Positions 6,826 through 14,231 of a stretch of DNA of 16,108 bases are shown piece after piece. The position numbers and the translations under genes are program-made. The DNA is taken from assembly GCA_025935655.1 (NCBI GenBank), contig JAICUV010000051.1:1-16108 (forward strand), written 5' to 3'. Below the pieces are notes generated by a model. It saw nothing but the letters and a program-made list of their open reading frames with translations, had not been told where the DNA came from and searched no databases. This DNA is from Chloroflexota bacterium. Lineage in GTDB: Bacteria > Chloroflexota > Limnocylindria > Limnocylindrales > CSP1-4. How positions within the stretch are numbered: the stretch's first letter is position 1; each line of letters starts with the position of its first letter.

Positions 6826-8933
6826 GCGCCGAGCAGCAGGGCCTCGAGCGCCTCCGGCTCGTTGACCGGCTGGCGGCAGGCGAAGTCGCGGCACACGAAG
6901 GCGGTGGGGCGGCCGTTGAGCGCGAACCGGTCGCGCAGGAGCGGCACCGAGGTGGAGGCGGTGTCGCCCGAAGCGGCGAGCACGCGGAACGGGGCGTAGC
7001 CGCGGTTGGCCACGTCGAGCAGGCGGCGCGTGTCCGGGTCGCCCGGCCCGCCGACGATCGCCACCTCGGTCAGGCCGGCGTGCGCGACGTCCAGGGCGCA
7101 CAGCCACTGGCCGAACCCGGTCGGGTACCGCTCGAGGTATGGCCCAGCCGTCGCGAGCGCCCGCTCGGCGGCCACGCGATACGAGCCGTCGCCAGTCAGC
7201 GCCGCGAGCCGCAACAGGACGGTGGTGGCCATCGCGTTGCCCGAGGGCGTCGCGTTGTCCTGGATGTCCTTCGGGCGGATGACCAGGCGCGGGCCGTCGT
7301 CGGGCGTGTCGAAGAACCCGCCGGCCGGGTCCGCGAACGCCGTGACGATCACGCCGACGAGCGAGACGGCGTCCCGGAACCAGCGCTCGTCGAACGTCGC
7401 CTCGTACAGGCTCAGGAGCCCGTCGGCGAGGTTGGCGTAGTCCTCGAGGACGCCGTCCGCGGTCGCCCGACCGTCCTTCCACGAGCGCCGGAGGCGGCCT
7501 TCCGGCGTGCGCAGCCCGGTGAGGACGGCCGCCGCCGCCGTCCTCGCGGCGTCGAGGTAGCGAGGCGCACGCGCGGCGAGCTGCGGGTCTTCCGCCGCGG
7601 ACATCAGCCGCCCGGCCTCCGCGAACGCGGCGATCGCCAGCCCGTTCCAGCCGGCCAGCACCTTGTCGTCGCGCGCGGGCTGGGGCCGCCCGGAGCGCCG
7701 GGCGAGCAGCGTCGAGCGCGCGGCGGCGAGCGCCTCCGCGACGACACCGGGCTCGAGCCCGAACATGCCCGCGAGCGCCGCGTCGTCGCGCACGCGGGAC
7801 AGGATGGTCCGGCCCTCCCAGTTGCCGGCGTCGGTCACGCCGTAGGCGGCCGAGAACAGCGCGGGGTCGTGGCCCGCGGTCGCGAGGACCTCGCGAACCT
7901 CCGCCGCGGTCCACGTGAACGTCGCCCCCTCCTCGCCCTGGGTGTCGGCGTCCTGGCTGGCGGCGAACCCGCCGTCCGCCGTTCGCAGCTCCCGCAGCAC
8001 GTAGTCCAGCACGCCGGACGCCGTGGCGGCGTACGCGTCGTCGCCCGTCAGCGCCCACGCGTGGACGTAGACGCGCGCGAGCTGCGCGTTGTCGTAGAGC
8101 ATCTGCTCGAAGTGCGGCACGAGCCAGCGCGCGTCCGTCGCGTAGCGGTGGAACCCGCCGCCCAGCTGGTCGTGGATCCCGCCCGCCGCCATCGCGTCGA
8201 GGCTGCGCTGCGCGATCGCCAGGGCCTGCTCGTCGTCGGCGGCGACGAACCGCCGGAGGAGCAGCTCGATCGTCATGGGCTGCGGGAACTTCGGGGCGCG
8301 GCCCCAGCCACCGTTCAGCGCATCGAACTGCGCCTCGATGCCGCGCGCGGCAGCGACGAGGACGTCGGGTCCGGGCAAGCCAGCATCGGCCGGCCCCGCG
8401 CCCTGCTGCTGCACCAGCGCGTCCACGAGGCGGGAGCCCGCGGCCTCAAGCTCCGCCCGCTGGTCGGTCCACGCCTGGCGGACGCCCTCCAGGACCTGGC
8501 GAAAGGAGGGCATCCCGTGCCGGGGAGTGTCGGGGAAGTACGTGCCGCCGAAGAACGGCCGGCCGTCGGGCGCGAGGAACACCGACATCGGCCAGCCGCC
8601 CTGGCCCGTCATCGCCTGGACCGCACCCATGTACAGCTGGTCGAGGTCGGGCCGCTCCTCGCGGTCGACCTTGATCGCGACGAAGTGCGCGTTCAGGAAC
8701 GCGGCGGTCGCGTCGTCCTCGAACGACTCGCGCTCCATGACGTGGCACCAGTGGCAGGCCGCGTACCCGATCGAGAGGAAGATCGGCCGATCGAGCGCGG
8801 CGGCGCGCTCCAGCGCCTCGTCGCCCCAGGTGAACCAGTCCACCGGGTTGGACGCATGCTGGAGCAGATAGGGACTCGTCTCCCGCGCCAGACGGTTCTG
8901 GGGGTGCCCCTGCGCAACGGCATCGTCGGCCAT
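6822..8933 (-). CDS. DUF255 thioredoxin-domain protein (YyaL/SSP411-like)
   Basis: 703 residues, close to family length (about 680-720). The N-terminal DUF255 thioredoxin-like domain carries the family hallmark RETSPYLLQHASNPVDW (17-33) and SIGYAACHWCHVMERESFED (54-73), with active-site C60-H-W-C63, then IKVDREERPD. The rest is an (alpha/alpha)6-barrel, N-acylglucosamine 2-epimerase-like region with GGIHDQLGGGFHRYATDA and HFEQMLYDNAQLA. It ends with CRDFACRQPV. The biochemical role is unsettled for the family; a redox or protein-quality role is commonly proposed. Start ATG 8933 is six bases after a TACCAT box, supporting a leaderless message. It heads the operon with GNAT and NUDIX and diverges from the secreted caspase-like gene. 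Confidence 0.92.
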   Translation of the reverse strand: MADDAVAQGHPQNRLARETSPYLLQHASNPVDWFTWGDEALERAAALDRPIFLSIGYAACHWCHVMERESFEDDATAAFLNAHFVAIKVDREERPDLDQLYMGAVQAMTGQGGWPMSVFLAPDGRPFFGGTYFPDTPRHGMPSFRQVLEGVRQAWTDQRAELEAAGSRLVDALVQQQGAGPADAGLPGPDVLVAAARGIEAQFDALNGGWGRAPKFPQPMTIELLLRRFVAADDEQALAIAQRSLDAMAAGGIHDQLGGGFHRYATDARWLVPHFEQMLYDNAQLARVYVHAWALTGDDAYAATASGVLDYVLRELRTADGGFAASQDADTQGEEGATFTWTAAEVREVLATAGHDPALFSAAYGVTDAGNWEGRTILSRVRDDAALAGMFGLEPGVVAEALAAARSTLLARRSGRPQPARDDKVLAGWNGLAIAAFAEAGRLMSAAEDPQLAARAPRYLDAARTAAAAVLTGLRTPEGRLRRSWKDGRATADGVLEDYANLADGLLSLYEATFDERWFRDAVSLVGVIVTAFADPAGGFFDTPDDGPRLVIRPKDIQDNATPSGNAMATTVLLRLAALTGDGSYRVAAERALATAGPYLERYPTGFGQWLCALDVAHAGLTEVAIVGGPGDPDTRRLLDVANRGYAPFRVLAASGDTASTSVPLLRDRFALNGRPTAFVCRDFACRQPVNEPEALEALLLGA

Positions 8934-8939
8934 GGGCCG

Positions 8940-8945
8940 ATGGTA
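8940..8945 (-). promoter_or_regulatory. -10 box of leaderless DUF255-operon promoter
   Basis: TACCAT on the minus strand, then CGGCCC, then ATG at 8933. It has the same sequence class and spacing as the tatA-like promoter. Confidence 0.6.
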
Positions 8946-9040
8946 CGTCGCGAGGGGGCCGCACACCCTAGCCGTACCTGCCGTCGGCGCGGTTTCATGT
9001 CTGTGCAACTGCCGATAAGCGGCGTAGGCTACGGTCTGCT

Positions 9041-9057
9041 GCAGTCCGGGGGACTGC
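9041..9057. promoter_or_regulatory. perfect 7-3-7 inverted repeat upstream of the secreted caspase-like gene
   Basis: GCAGTCC-GGG-GGACTGC lies just upstream of a TATCGT box at 9062-9067, overlapping where a -35 element would be. The position suits a repressor operator for the caspase-like gene, or a small hairpin. The cognate regulator is unknown. Confidence 0.4.
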
Positions 9058-9061
9058 TGCG

Positions 9062-9067
9062 TATCGT
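9062..9067 (+). promoter_or_regulatory. candidate -10 box of the secreted caspase-like gene
   Basis: TATCGT on the plus strand. A start about seven bases downstream would fall near 9074, after the GTG at 9071 but before the AGGAGG at 9082-9087, giving a short leader. This bears on the choice of translation start. Confidence 0.4.
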
Positions 9068-9070
9068 GCT

Positions 9071-11086
9071 GTGTCCCTCGCAGGAGGCGCATCGCTGGAC
9101 ACAACGGCGCAACGCGGGCTGGCCGCGCTGCTGGTGGGGATCGTCCTGGCGCTGGGCGCGGTCGCGCCCGTCGCGGCGAGCCAGCGCGTCCCGAAGGTCG
9201 CCCTCATCGTGGGTCCCGTCGGCGGCATCACCGCCAACTACCGCGCGCTCGCGAACGACGCCGCCCGGGTGGCCCGTAACGCCGGCGCACAGGTCGTCAA
9301 GGTCTACTCGCCCAACGCCACCTGGCCCGCCGTCAAGGCCGCCATCACCGGCGCCTCGATCGTCGTGTACCTGGGTCACGGCAACGGCTGGCCGTCGCGC
9401 TACCGCGACCAGCTCTACCCGCCCTCGCAGAACGGGTTCGGCCTCAACCCCGTCGCGGGCGTGGACGACAGCTCCCACCAGTACTTCGGCGAGGCGTCGA
9501 TCGACAACGTCCGGCTCGCGGACAACGCGGTCGTCGTGCTCAGCCACCTGTGCTACGCCAGCGGCAACACCGAGCCGGGCCTTCCCGAGGGCGGCCTCGA
9601 CCTCGCCACCCAGCGCGTGGACAACTACGCCGCGGGCTTCATCAGGGCGGGCGCGAAGGCTGTCGTCGCCGAGGCCCACATGGGTCCCGCCTGGTACGTC
9701 AAGCAGCTGCTGACGACGAACGCCTCCGTGCTCTCGATCTGGAACCGCTCGCCCGAGGCGCACGGCCACACGATGAGCTTCGCGAGCGACCGCTCGCCGG
9801 GCTTCACCTCCCGGCTGGACCCGGACAACGCGTCTTCGGGTTTCTACCGCTCGCTCGTCGCGCGCGGCGTCACGGCCGGACAGGTCCGCAGCAGCGCGGT
9901 CGGGACCGTCACGGGTGCCGTCCTCGGGCCGCCGCCCGTGCCGACGCTCGCCAACGCTGCGCTCCAGTTCGGCACCCTGTCGCTGTCGTCACTGCCCATC
10001 GCGAACACGGCCACCCGGGTCACGATCCCGGTCACGGGCAACGCGGCGAGCATCCCCAACGGCGCCCAGGTCGGCCTCCGCTGGGACCCGATCCTGCTCG
10101 ATGCCGCCCCGACGCCGACCGCCACCGCCGCGCCGTCGGCGTCGCCCGGACCGACCGCGTCGCCCCTCCCGACCGCATCGCCAGGACCGTCGGCCTCGCC
10201 CGGACCGTCGGCCTCGCCGGCGCCTTCCTCGGCCCCCACGGCGAGCCCGACCGCGACACCCACGGCCAGCCCGACCCCCAGCCCGTCGCCGGCTCCCACG
10301 GCGGCTCCCGACTCGTCGCCCACGGTCAAGCACGGCCTGTTCAGCCTGCCGACCGCGGCGCCCGAGGACCCGGCCCCCAGCGCCTCGCCAGACGCGTCGC
10401 CCGAGACCGTCATCCCGCAGGAGGCGCCCGCCGTGGACCTCGTGGTCCCGGAGCGGACCGGATCGGTCGTGGAGCCCGAGCCCGCGAAGCGCACCGCGGA
10501 CGGCCTCACGGTCCCGGTCACCTTCCCCACGGCGCCCGGCCTCTACCGGCTGGTGCCGTCGCTCCACACCGCGTCCGGCGTGGCCTACGACGCCGCGACG
10601 CAGGCGCTGCTGACGCCCGTGATCGTCCGCATCGGCGGCAGGATCGCGGTCGCGTACGGCGCCCCGTCCACCCTGACGATCCCCGCCGGCACGGCCGTCT
10701 CGGTCCCGGTCCGGGTCCTAAACTCCGGCTCGGAGGCATGGGACGTCTCCCTGACGCTCCAGCCGGGCCAGGAAGGCAGCGGCGACTACCACACGGCGGC
10801 CTTCCCGGCGGTCCTCACGGGGACCTGGGTCTCCACGACCGCCGCCCCGGTGCCCGACGCCACGTCAACCGAGCTCGATGCCAGCATCTCCGGCCCGGGC
10901 GGCGACGTCTCGGTCACGCTCGACGTGACCGCGCCGGTCTCGCCCGGCGAGTACCTCCTGCTCCTGGACACCATCTCCCCGACGCATGGGCCCCTGTCCG
11001 CGCTGGGCAGCGCCCCGGCGATCATCCGGGTCACCGTCTCCGACCCCGGCCCGAGCCCCACGGCGATCCCCCCGCAGCGGGACTGA
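9071..11086 (+). CDS. secreted caspase/gingipain-like (clan CD fold) protein with Pro/Ser-rich linker
   Basis: 671 residues from GTG 9071. A signal peptide (hydrophobic core about 17-33, likely cleavage after VAPVAA) is followed by a domain at about 40-265. It has two clan-CD-like hydrophobic strands ending in the catalytic-type residues: SIVVYLGHGNGW (H103) and AVVVLSHLCYASG (C161). This is the His/Cys arrangement of caspases, gingipains and CHAT proteases. Residues 346-418 are a Pro/Ala/Ser/Thr linker, followed by beta-rich segments (for example GTAVSVPVRVLNSGSEAWDVS) resembling Ig-like extracellular modules. No membrane anchor or sortase signal is seen, so it is probably released or loosely wall-associated. 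The start is ambiguous: AGGAGG at 9082-9087 lies seven bases before CTG 9095, which would give a protein eight residues shorter. Peptidase activity is inferred, not shown. Confidence 0.72.
   Translation: MSLAGGASLDTTAQRGLAALLVGIVLALGAVAPVAASQRVPKVALIVGPVGGITANYRALANDAARVARNAGAQVVKVYSPNATWPAVKAAITGASIVVYLGHGNGWPSRYRDQLYPPSQNGFGLNPVAGVDDSSHQYFGEASIDNVRLADNAVVVLSHLCYASGNTEPGLPEGGLDLATQRVDNYAAGFIRAGAKAVVAEAHMGPAWYVKQLLTTNASVLSIWNRSPEAHGHTMSFASDRSPGFTSRLDPDNASSGFYRSLVARGVTAGQVRSSAVGTVTGAVLGPPPVPTLANAALQFGTLSLSSLPIANTATRVTIPVTGNAASIPNGAQVGLRWDPILLDAAPTPTATAAPSASPGPTASPLPTASPGPSASPGPSASPAPSSAPTASPTATPTASPTPSPSPAPTAAPDSSPTVKHGLFSLPTAAPEDPAPSASPDASPETVIPQEAPAVDLVVPERTGSVVEPEPAKRTADGLTVPVTFPTAPGLYRLVPSLHTASGVAYDAATQALLTPVIVRIGGRIAVAYGAPSTLTIPAGTAVSVPVRVLNSGSEAWDVSLTLQPGQEGSGDYHTAAFPAVLTGTWVSTTAAPVPDATSTELDASISGPGGDVSVTLDVTAPVSPGEYLLLLDTISPTHGPLSALGSAPAIIRVTVSDPGPSPTAIPPQRD
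9082..9087 (+). promoter_or_regulatory. Shine-Dalgarno AGGAGG inside the annotated start of the caspase-like gene
   Basis: A perfect AGGAGG, eleven bases downstream of the start of the GTG at 9071-9073 and seven bases before in-frame CTG 9095. It suggests initiation at CTG 9095 rather than GTG 9071; both keep the whole signal-peptide core. Confidence 0.4.
10106..10324 (+). repeat. Pro/Ser/Ala/Thr-rich linker coding repeats
   Basis: Degenerate repeats encode PTASP/PSASPGP-type units. They include an 18-bp tandem duplication at 10184-10219 (GGACCGTCGGCCTCGCC plus one base, twice). This is a flexible extracellular linker that is likely variable in length between strains. Confidence 0.7.
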
Positions 11087-11193
11087 CCCGCCCCCGCCGG
11101 CCGGCGACGCCCGGCTCCCGTGGGCGATCGTCACGCAGGCGCAAGGCACTGGCGGCCGGGCCGCTGCGGGGTCGATCGTCCAGCCGTGCTTGA

Positions 11194-12303
11194 ATGGACC
11201 CGATGGGAACGAACGTCGCCTCGGTGGACCCCTACATCGCCGCCTCCAGCTCGGAGCGCCTCCGGGTGCTCCTCGTCGCGCCGCCCATGCTCCCCGTGCC
11301 CCCGCCCACGTACGCCGGGACGGAGCGCGTCGTGGCGGCGATCGGCGACGAGCTCCACCGGCGGGGCCATGCCGTGACCCTCGTCGCGGCCGGCGACTCC
11401 GACGTGGCCTACGAGCTGATCCCCACCGTCGACCGCAGCCTGTGGTCCACCGGCTACGACGGCGACGTGGCGTCGTACATGCAGCACACGGTCGAGATCG
11501 CGTGGCGCGAGGCGCACCGCTTCGACATCGTCCATGCCCACCTCGAGAACCACGGGTTCGTGTTCGCGGAGCACTGCGAGACCCCCGTGATCTCCACCCT
11601 CCACGGCCGCCTGGACGTGGCCGGCATGCCCGAGCTCATCCAGGCGCATGGCCGGGTCCCCCTCGTCGCGATCAGCGACAGCCAGCGTCGCTGGTTCCCG
11701 GACCAGAACTGGGTCGCGACGATCCACCATGGACTCCCCCTCGACGTCATGCCGTTCAGCTCCGAGCCGGGTGACTACCTGGCGTTCGTGGGACGCGTGA
11801 CGCCCGAGAAGGGCATCCGCGAGGCGCTGGAGCTGAGTCGCGCGACCGGCATCCGCCTGCGGGCCGCGGCGAAGGTGTACTCGCCGTCCGAGAAGGAGCA
11901 TTTCGAGGAGGTGGTCCAGCCCGCCCTCGACGCGGACGAGATGGACTTCCTGGGCGAGGTGGGGCCGAAGGAGCGGGATCCCCTGTACGCCGGCGCCCTC
12001 GCGACCGTCATGCTCGGCGGCTGGCCGGAGCCGTTCGGGCTCGTGGCCATCGAGTCGATGGCGACTGGCACGCCGGTCATCGCGCGCCGGGCCGGCGCCT
12101 TCACCGAGACGATCGAGCACGGCGTGACGGGGTTCCTCGTGGACGACGTGGCGGAGGCGGCGATGGCCGTGGACAAGGTGCGCGAGCTGGACCGGCAGGC
12201 CATCCGGGATCGCACGCTCGAGCGGTTCTCGCCGGGCCGCATGGTCGACGAGTACGAGGCCGCCTACCGCAAGGTGCTCGCCACGCGGCCCGGGGTTCGC
12301 TAG
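11194..12303 (+). CDS. GT4-family glycosyltransferase
   Basis: 369 residues with a GT-B fold layout. The N-terminal acceptor half has LRVLLVAPPMLPVPPPTYAG and TERVV (23-47). The C-terminal donor half has YLAFVGRVTPEKGI (195-208) and the EX7E nucleotide-sugar site EPFGLVAIESMATGTPVIA (279-297; E279 and E287), then GVTGFLVDD. Enzymes of this type transfer a sugar from an NDP-sugar, with retention, to lipids, polysaccharides or small molecules; donor and acceptor cannot be told. Two starts are possible, ATG 11194 and ATG 11203; a weak TTGAAT box seven bases before 11203 slightly favours the latter. It is probably first in a run with the DUF72 and C39-like genes. Its TAG stop forms part of the next gene's -10 box. 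Confidence 0.88.
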   Translation: MDPMGTNVASVDPYIAASSSERLRVLLVAPPMLPVPPPTYAGTERVVAAIGDELHRRGHAVTLVAAGDSDVAYELIPTVDRSLWSTGYDGDVASYMQHTVEIAWREAHRFDIVHAHLENHGFVFAEHCETPVISTLHGRLDVAGMPELIQAHGRVPLVAISDSQRRWFPDQNWVATIHHGLPLDVMPFSSEPGDYLAFVGRVTPEKGIREALELSRATGIRLRAAAKVYSPSEKEHFEEVVQPALDADEMDFLGEVGPKERDPLYAGALATVMLGGWPEPFGLVAIESMATGTPVIARRAGAFTETIEHGVTGFLVDDVAEAAMAVDKVRELDRQAIRDRTLERFSPGRMVDEYEAAYRKVLATRPGVR

Positions 12304-12306
12304 CCT
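12301..12306 (+). promoter_or_regulatory. -10 box of DUF72 gene, overlapping the GT4 stop codon
   Basis: TAGCCT, then TCGGGC, then ATG at 12313, again exactly six bases. The first three bases are the TAG stop codon of the glycosyltransferase, so one sequence may serve both as stop codon and promoter. Confidence 0.5.
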
Positions 12307-12312
12307 TCGGGC

Positions 12313-13404
12313 ATGGCACCCCGCGCCCGCACGTCGGCCGCACCGCTCGCCCACCGCACGGCCGACGACCTCGACGCCACCCACGATCCCGGACCGGACG
12401 TCGCCCGCGCGCGGCTGGAAGCGGCGGCCCTCGACGACGCGGCGACCGAGCCGCTCGACGGGCCCGGCGGCCACCGGATCCGCGTCGGGACCGCGTCCTG
12501 GACCGACCCCACGATGACCGCGGCCGGGGTGTTCTATCCCGCCGCGGCGTCAACCGCGGAGGACCGCCTGGGCTACTACGCCTCGCGCTTCCCCGTCGTC
12601 GAGGTGGATGCCACGTACTACGCCCTGCCCTCGCGCCGGCTGTCGGAGCTGTGGGTGGAGCGCACGCCGCCCGACTTCGTGTTCGACATCAAGGCCCACG
12701 CGCTGCTCACGGGCCAGCCGACCGAGACGAAGCGGCTGCCCATGGCGCTCCGCGAGGCGCTCCCGGAGACGCTGGCCGCCAAGGCGCGGCTGTACGCGAA
12801 GGACCTGCCGGGCGAGCTGCTGGCCGAGGTGTGGCACCAGTTCGCGGACGGGCTGGCGCCGCTCGCCGAGGCCGGCCAGCTCGGCGCCGTGTTCCTCCAA
12901 TACCCGAAGTGGTTCTTCACGTCGTCCGAGAACCGGGACGCGATCCGCGAGACGAAAGCGGCGCTCGAGCCGTTCGGGCTGCGGGTGGCCGTCGAGTTCC
13001 GCAACCAGTCCTGGTTCAACGAGAAGAACGCGGAGCGGACGCTGCGGTTCCTCACCGACGAGCACATCCCGCTCGTCATGGTCGACGGGCCGCAGGGGTT
13101 CAAGTCGTCGGTGCCCCCGGTCGTCGCGGTGACCGCTCCGGAGCTGGCGGTCGTGCGCTTCCACGGGCGGCGGACGGCCACCTGGGAATCGATGGGCGGG
13201 CTGCCGACGGTGGAGCGGTTCCGGTACCTGTACGACGAGCGGGAGCTCGGCGAGTGGGTGCCGCGGGTCATCGAGGCATCGGGCGGCGCCGAGGACACCC
13301 ACGTGCTGATGAACAACTGCTACGCGAACTACGGGTCCACGAACGCCCGCGAGCTGGCCGCGATGCTCGAGCACGAGCTCGCGGCGCACGCCGCGTCGTC
13401 CTGA
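12313..13404 (+). CDS. DUF72 (YecE-like) TIM-barrel protein
   Basis: 363 residues. An N-terminal extension of about 55 residues, rich in Ala/Asp and probably disordered, precedes the DUF72 domain. The domain starts at IRVGTASWTDP, with the family features FPVVEVDATYYALPS, PPDFVFDIKAHALLTG, FLQYPKWFF, VAVEFRNQSWF, VVRFHGRRTATWE and the C-terminal MNNCYANYGSTNARELAAML. DUF72 proteins are widespread TIM barrels without an agreed enzymatic function; a nucleic-acid-related or metal-dependent hydrolase role has been suggested. Start ATG 12313 is ten bases after the GT4 stop codon ends, and a leaderless -10 box exists, so it may be transcribed both with the GT4 gene and on its own. Confidence 0.9.
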   Translation: MAPRARTSAAPLAHRTADDLDATHDPGPDVARARLEAAALDDAATEPLDGPGGHRIRVGTASWTDPTMTAAGVFYPAAASTAEDRLGYYASRFPVVEVDATYYALPSRRLSELWVERTPPDFVFDIKAHALLTGQPTETKRLPMALREALPETLAAKARLYAKDLPGELLAEVWHQFADGLAPLAEAGQLGAVFLQYPKWFFTSSENRDAIRETKAALEPFGLRVAVEFRNQSWFNEKNAERTLRFLTDEHIPLVMVDGPQGFKSSVPPVVAVTAPELAVVRFHGRRTATWESMGGLPTVERFRYLYDERELGEWVPRVIEASGGAEDTHVLMNNCYANYGSTNARELAAMLEHELAAHAASS

Positions 13405-13417
13405 GGCACCCCGGTCC

Positions 13418-14140
13418 ATGCCCGTCGCGAACGCCGTACCGGGCTTCCTGCCGTCACGCCACGGCCTCCGGTTCGCCAACCGCTTTCCGCCCGGGCCGAC
13501 GCTGACCTTCGCCGGGCTGGACCCGCGCCGGGTCGGGTTCGGCGACGCGTCCGCGGGGCTGTGCGGCGGCATGGCGCTCACGACGCGGGACCTGTTCGAG
13601 GCGGGGCTTGCCGCGCCGCTCGACGCCGACCCGCCGGCGAACGGCTCGCCGCGGTTCCGCGCGCTCGTGCGTCGCCAGGTCGAGTCGCTGGACTGGTTCC
13701 GCGTCCCGCTCCGCTACCTCGACCTGCAGGCGCTGCGGCCGGACCCGCCGACGGGGCTCGCCAGGCTCCTCGGGCGCGAGCCGCCGCGCGTGGACGCGCT
13801 GCTGCGCGAGTGGCCTCGGATCCGCGCGGAGATCGATGCCGGGCATCCGTCCGTGATCGGGCTGCTCCGCGCCAGCGGGAGCTCGCCCTGGATGCTGACC
13901 CGCAACCACCAGGTCCTCGCCTGGGCGTACGAGGACGCGGGCGACACGATCACGATCCGCGTCTACGACCCGAACCACCCCGGCGTGGACGACGTGACGC
14001 TCCGGGTCTCGATCACCCCCTCGACGGCCGGTGTCCCGTGGCGGGACCGGATCGCGCTCCGCCAGTCCACCGGCGAGCCGCTGCTCGGGTTCTTCCGCCA
14101 GCCGTACCCGGCGCCGCGGTCCGTGCGCGCCTGGCGCTGA
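13418..14140 (+). CDS. papain/C39-like fold protein of unknown family (Cys-His-Asp)
   Basis: 240 residues, no signal peptide or membrane helix. Visible motifs suggest a papain-like (C39-type) cysteine-hydrolase fold: SAGLCGGM (C49, at the start of a helix), LTRNHQVLAWAYE (H164, at the start of a strand) and IRVYDPNHPGVDD (D184, N186), in the usual Cys-His-Asp/Asn order. I cannot name the family, and activity is inferred only. It lies 13 bases after the DUF72 stop and probably shares its transcript. A weak GAGG (13403-13406) overlaps the DUF72 stop, eleven bases before the ATG. A strong hairpin follows at 14171-14207. Confidence 0.75.
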   Translation: MPVANAVPGFLPSRHGLRFANRFPPGPTLTFAGLDPRRVGFGDASAGLCGGMALTTRDLFEAGLAAPLDADPPANGSPRFRALVRRQVESLDWFRVPLRYLDLQALRPDPPTGLARLLGREPPRVDALLREWPRIRAEIDAGHPSVIGLLRASGSSPWMLTRNHQVLAWAYEDAGDTITIRVYDPNHPGVDDVTLRVSITPSTAGVPWRDRIALRQSTGEPLLGFFRQPYPAPRSVRAWR

Positions 14141-14170
14141 CGTCGGCGAGCGCCGCTGCGGGCAGTCGCA

Positions 14171-14207
14171 CGCGGCCGGTTCCGCTCCTCCCCGGAAGCC
14201 GGCCGCG
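14171..14207. terminator. bidirectional hairpin between convergent C39-like and vWA genes
   Basis: A 9-bp stem CGCGGCCGG (14171-14179) pairs with CCGGCCGCG (14199-14207). One bulged G (14198) separates it from a second 5-bp stem, TTCCG (14180-14184) with CGGAA (14193-14197), closed by an 8-base loop. It lies 30 bases past one stop codon and 25 bases past the other. There is no long U-tract, as is common in very GC-rich genomes. Confidence 0.65.
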
Positions 14208-14231
14208 CGCGGCGGAAACGTTCGGGGGTGA

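Noticed and set aside
7080..9713. A very long open frame (877 codons) on the plus strand opposite the DUF255 gene
   Set aside because: It is antisense to an unmistakable DUF255 protein; its translation is Arg/Gly/Val-rich with no recognisable motif. Long antisense frames are expected at this GC content.
11125..11180. Direct repeat CGATCGTC (11125-11132 and 11173-11180) and a small GCGGC/GCCGC hairpin (11152-11164) before the GT4 gene
   Set aside because: Short, and expected by chance at this base composition; no fit to a recognised promoter or terminator.
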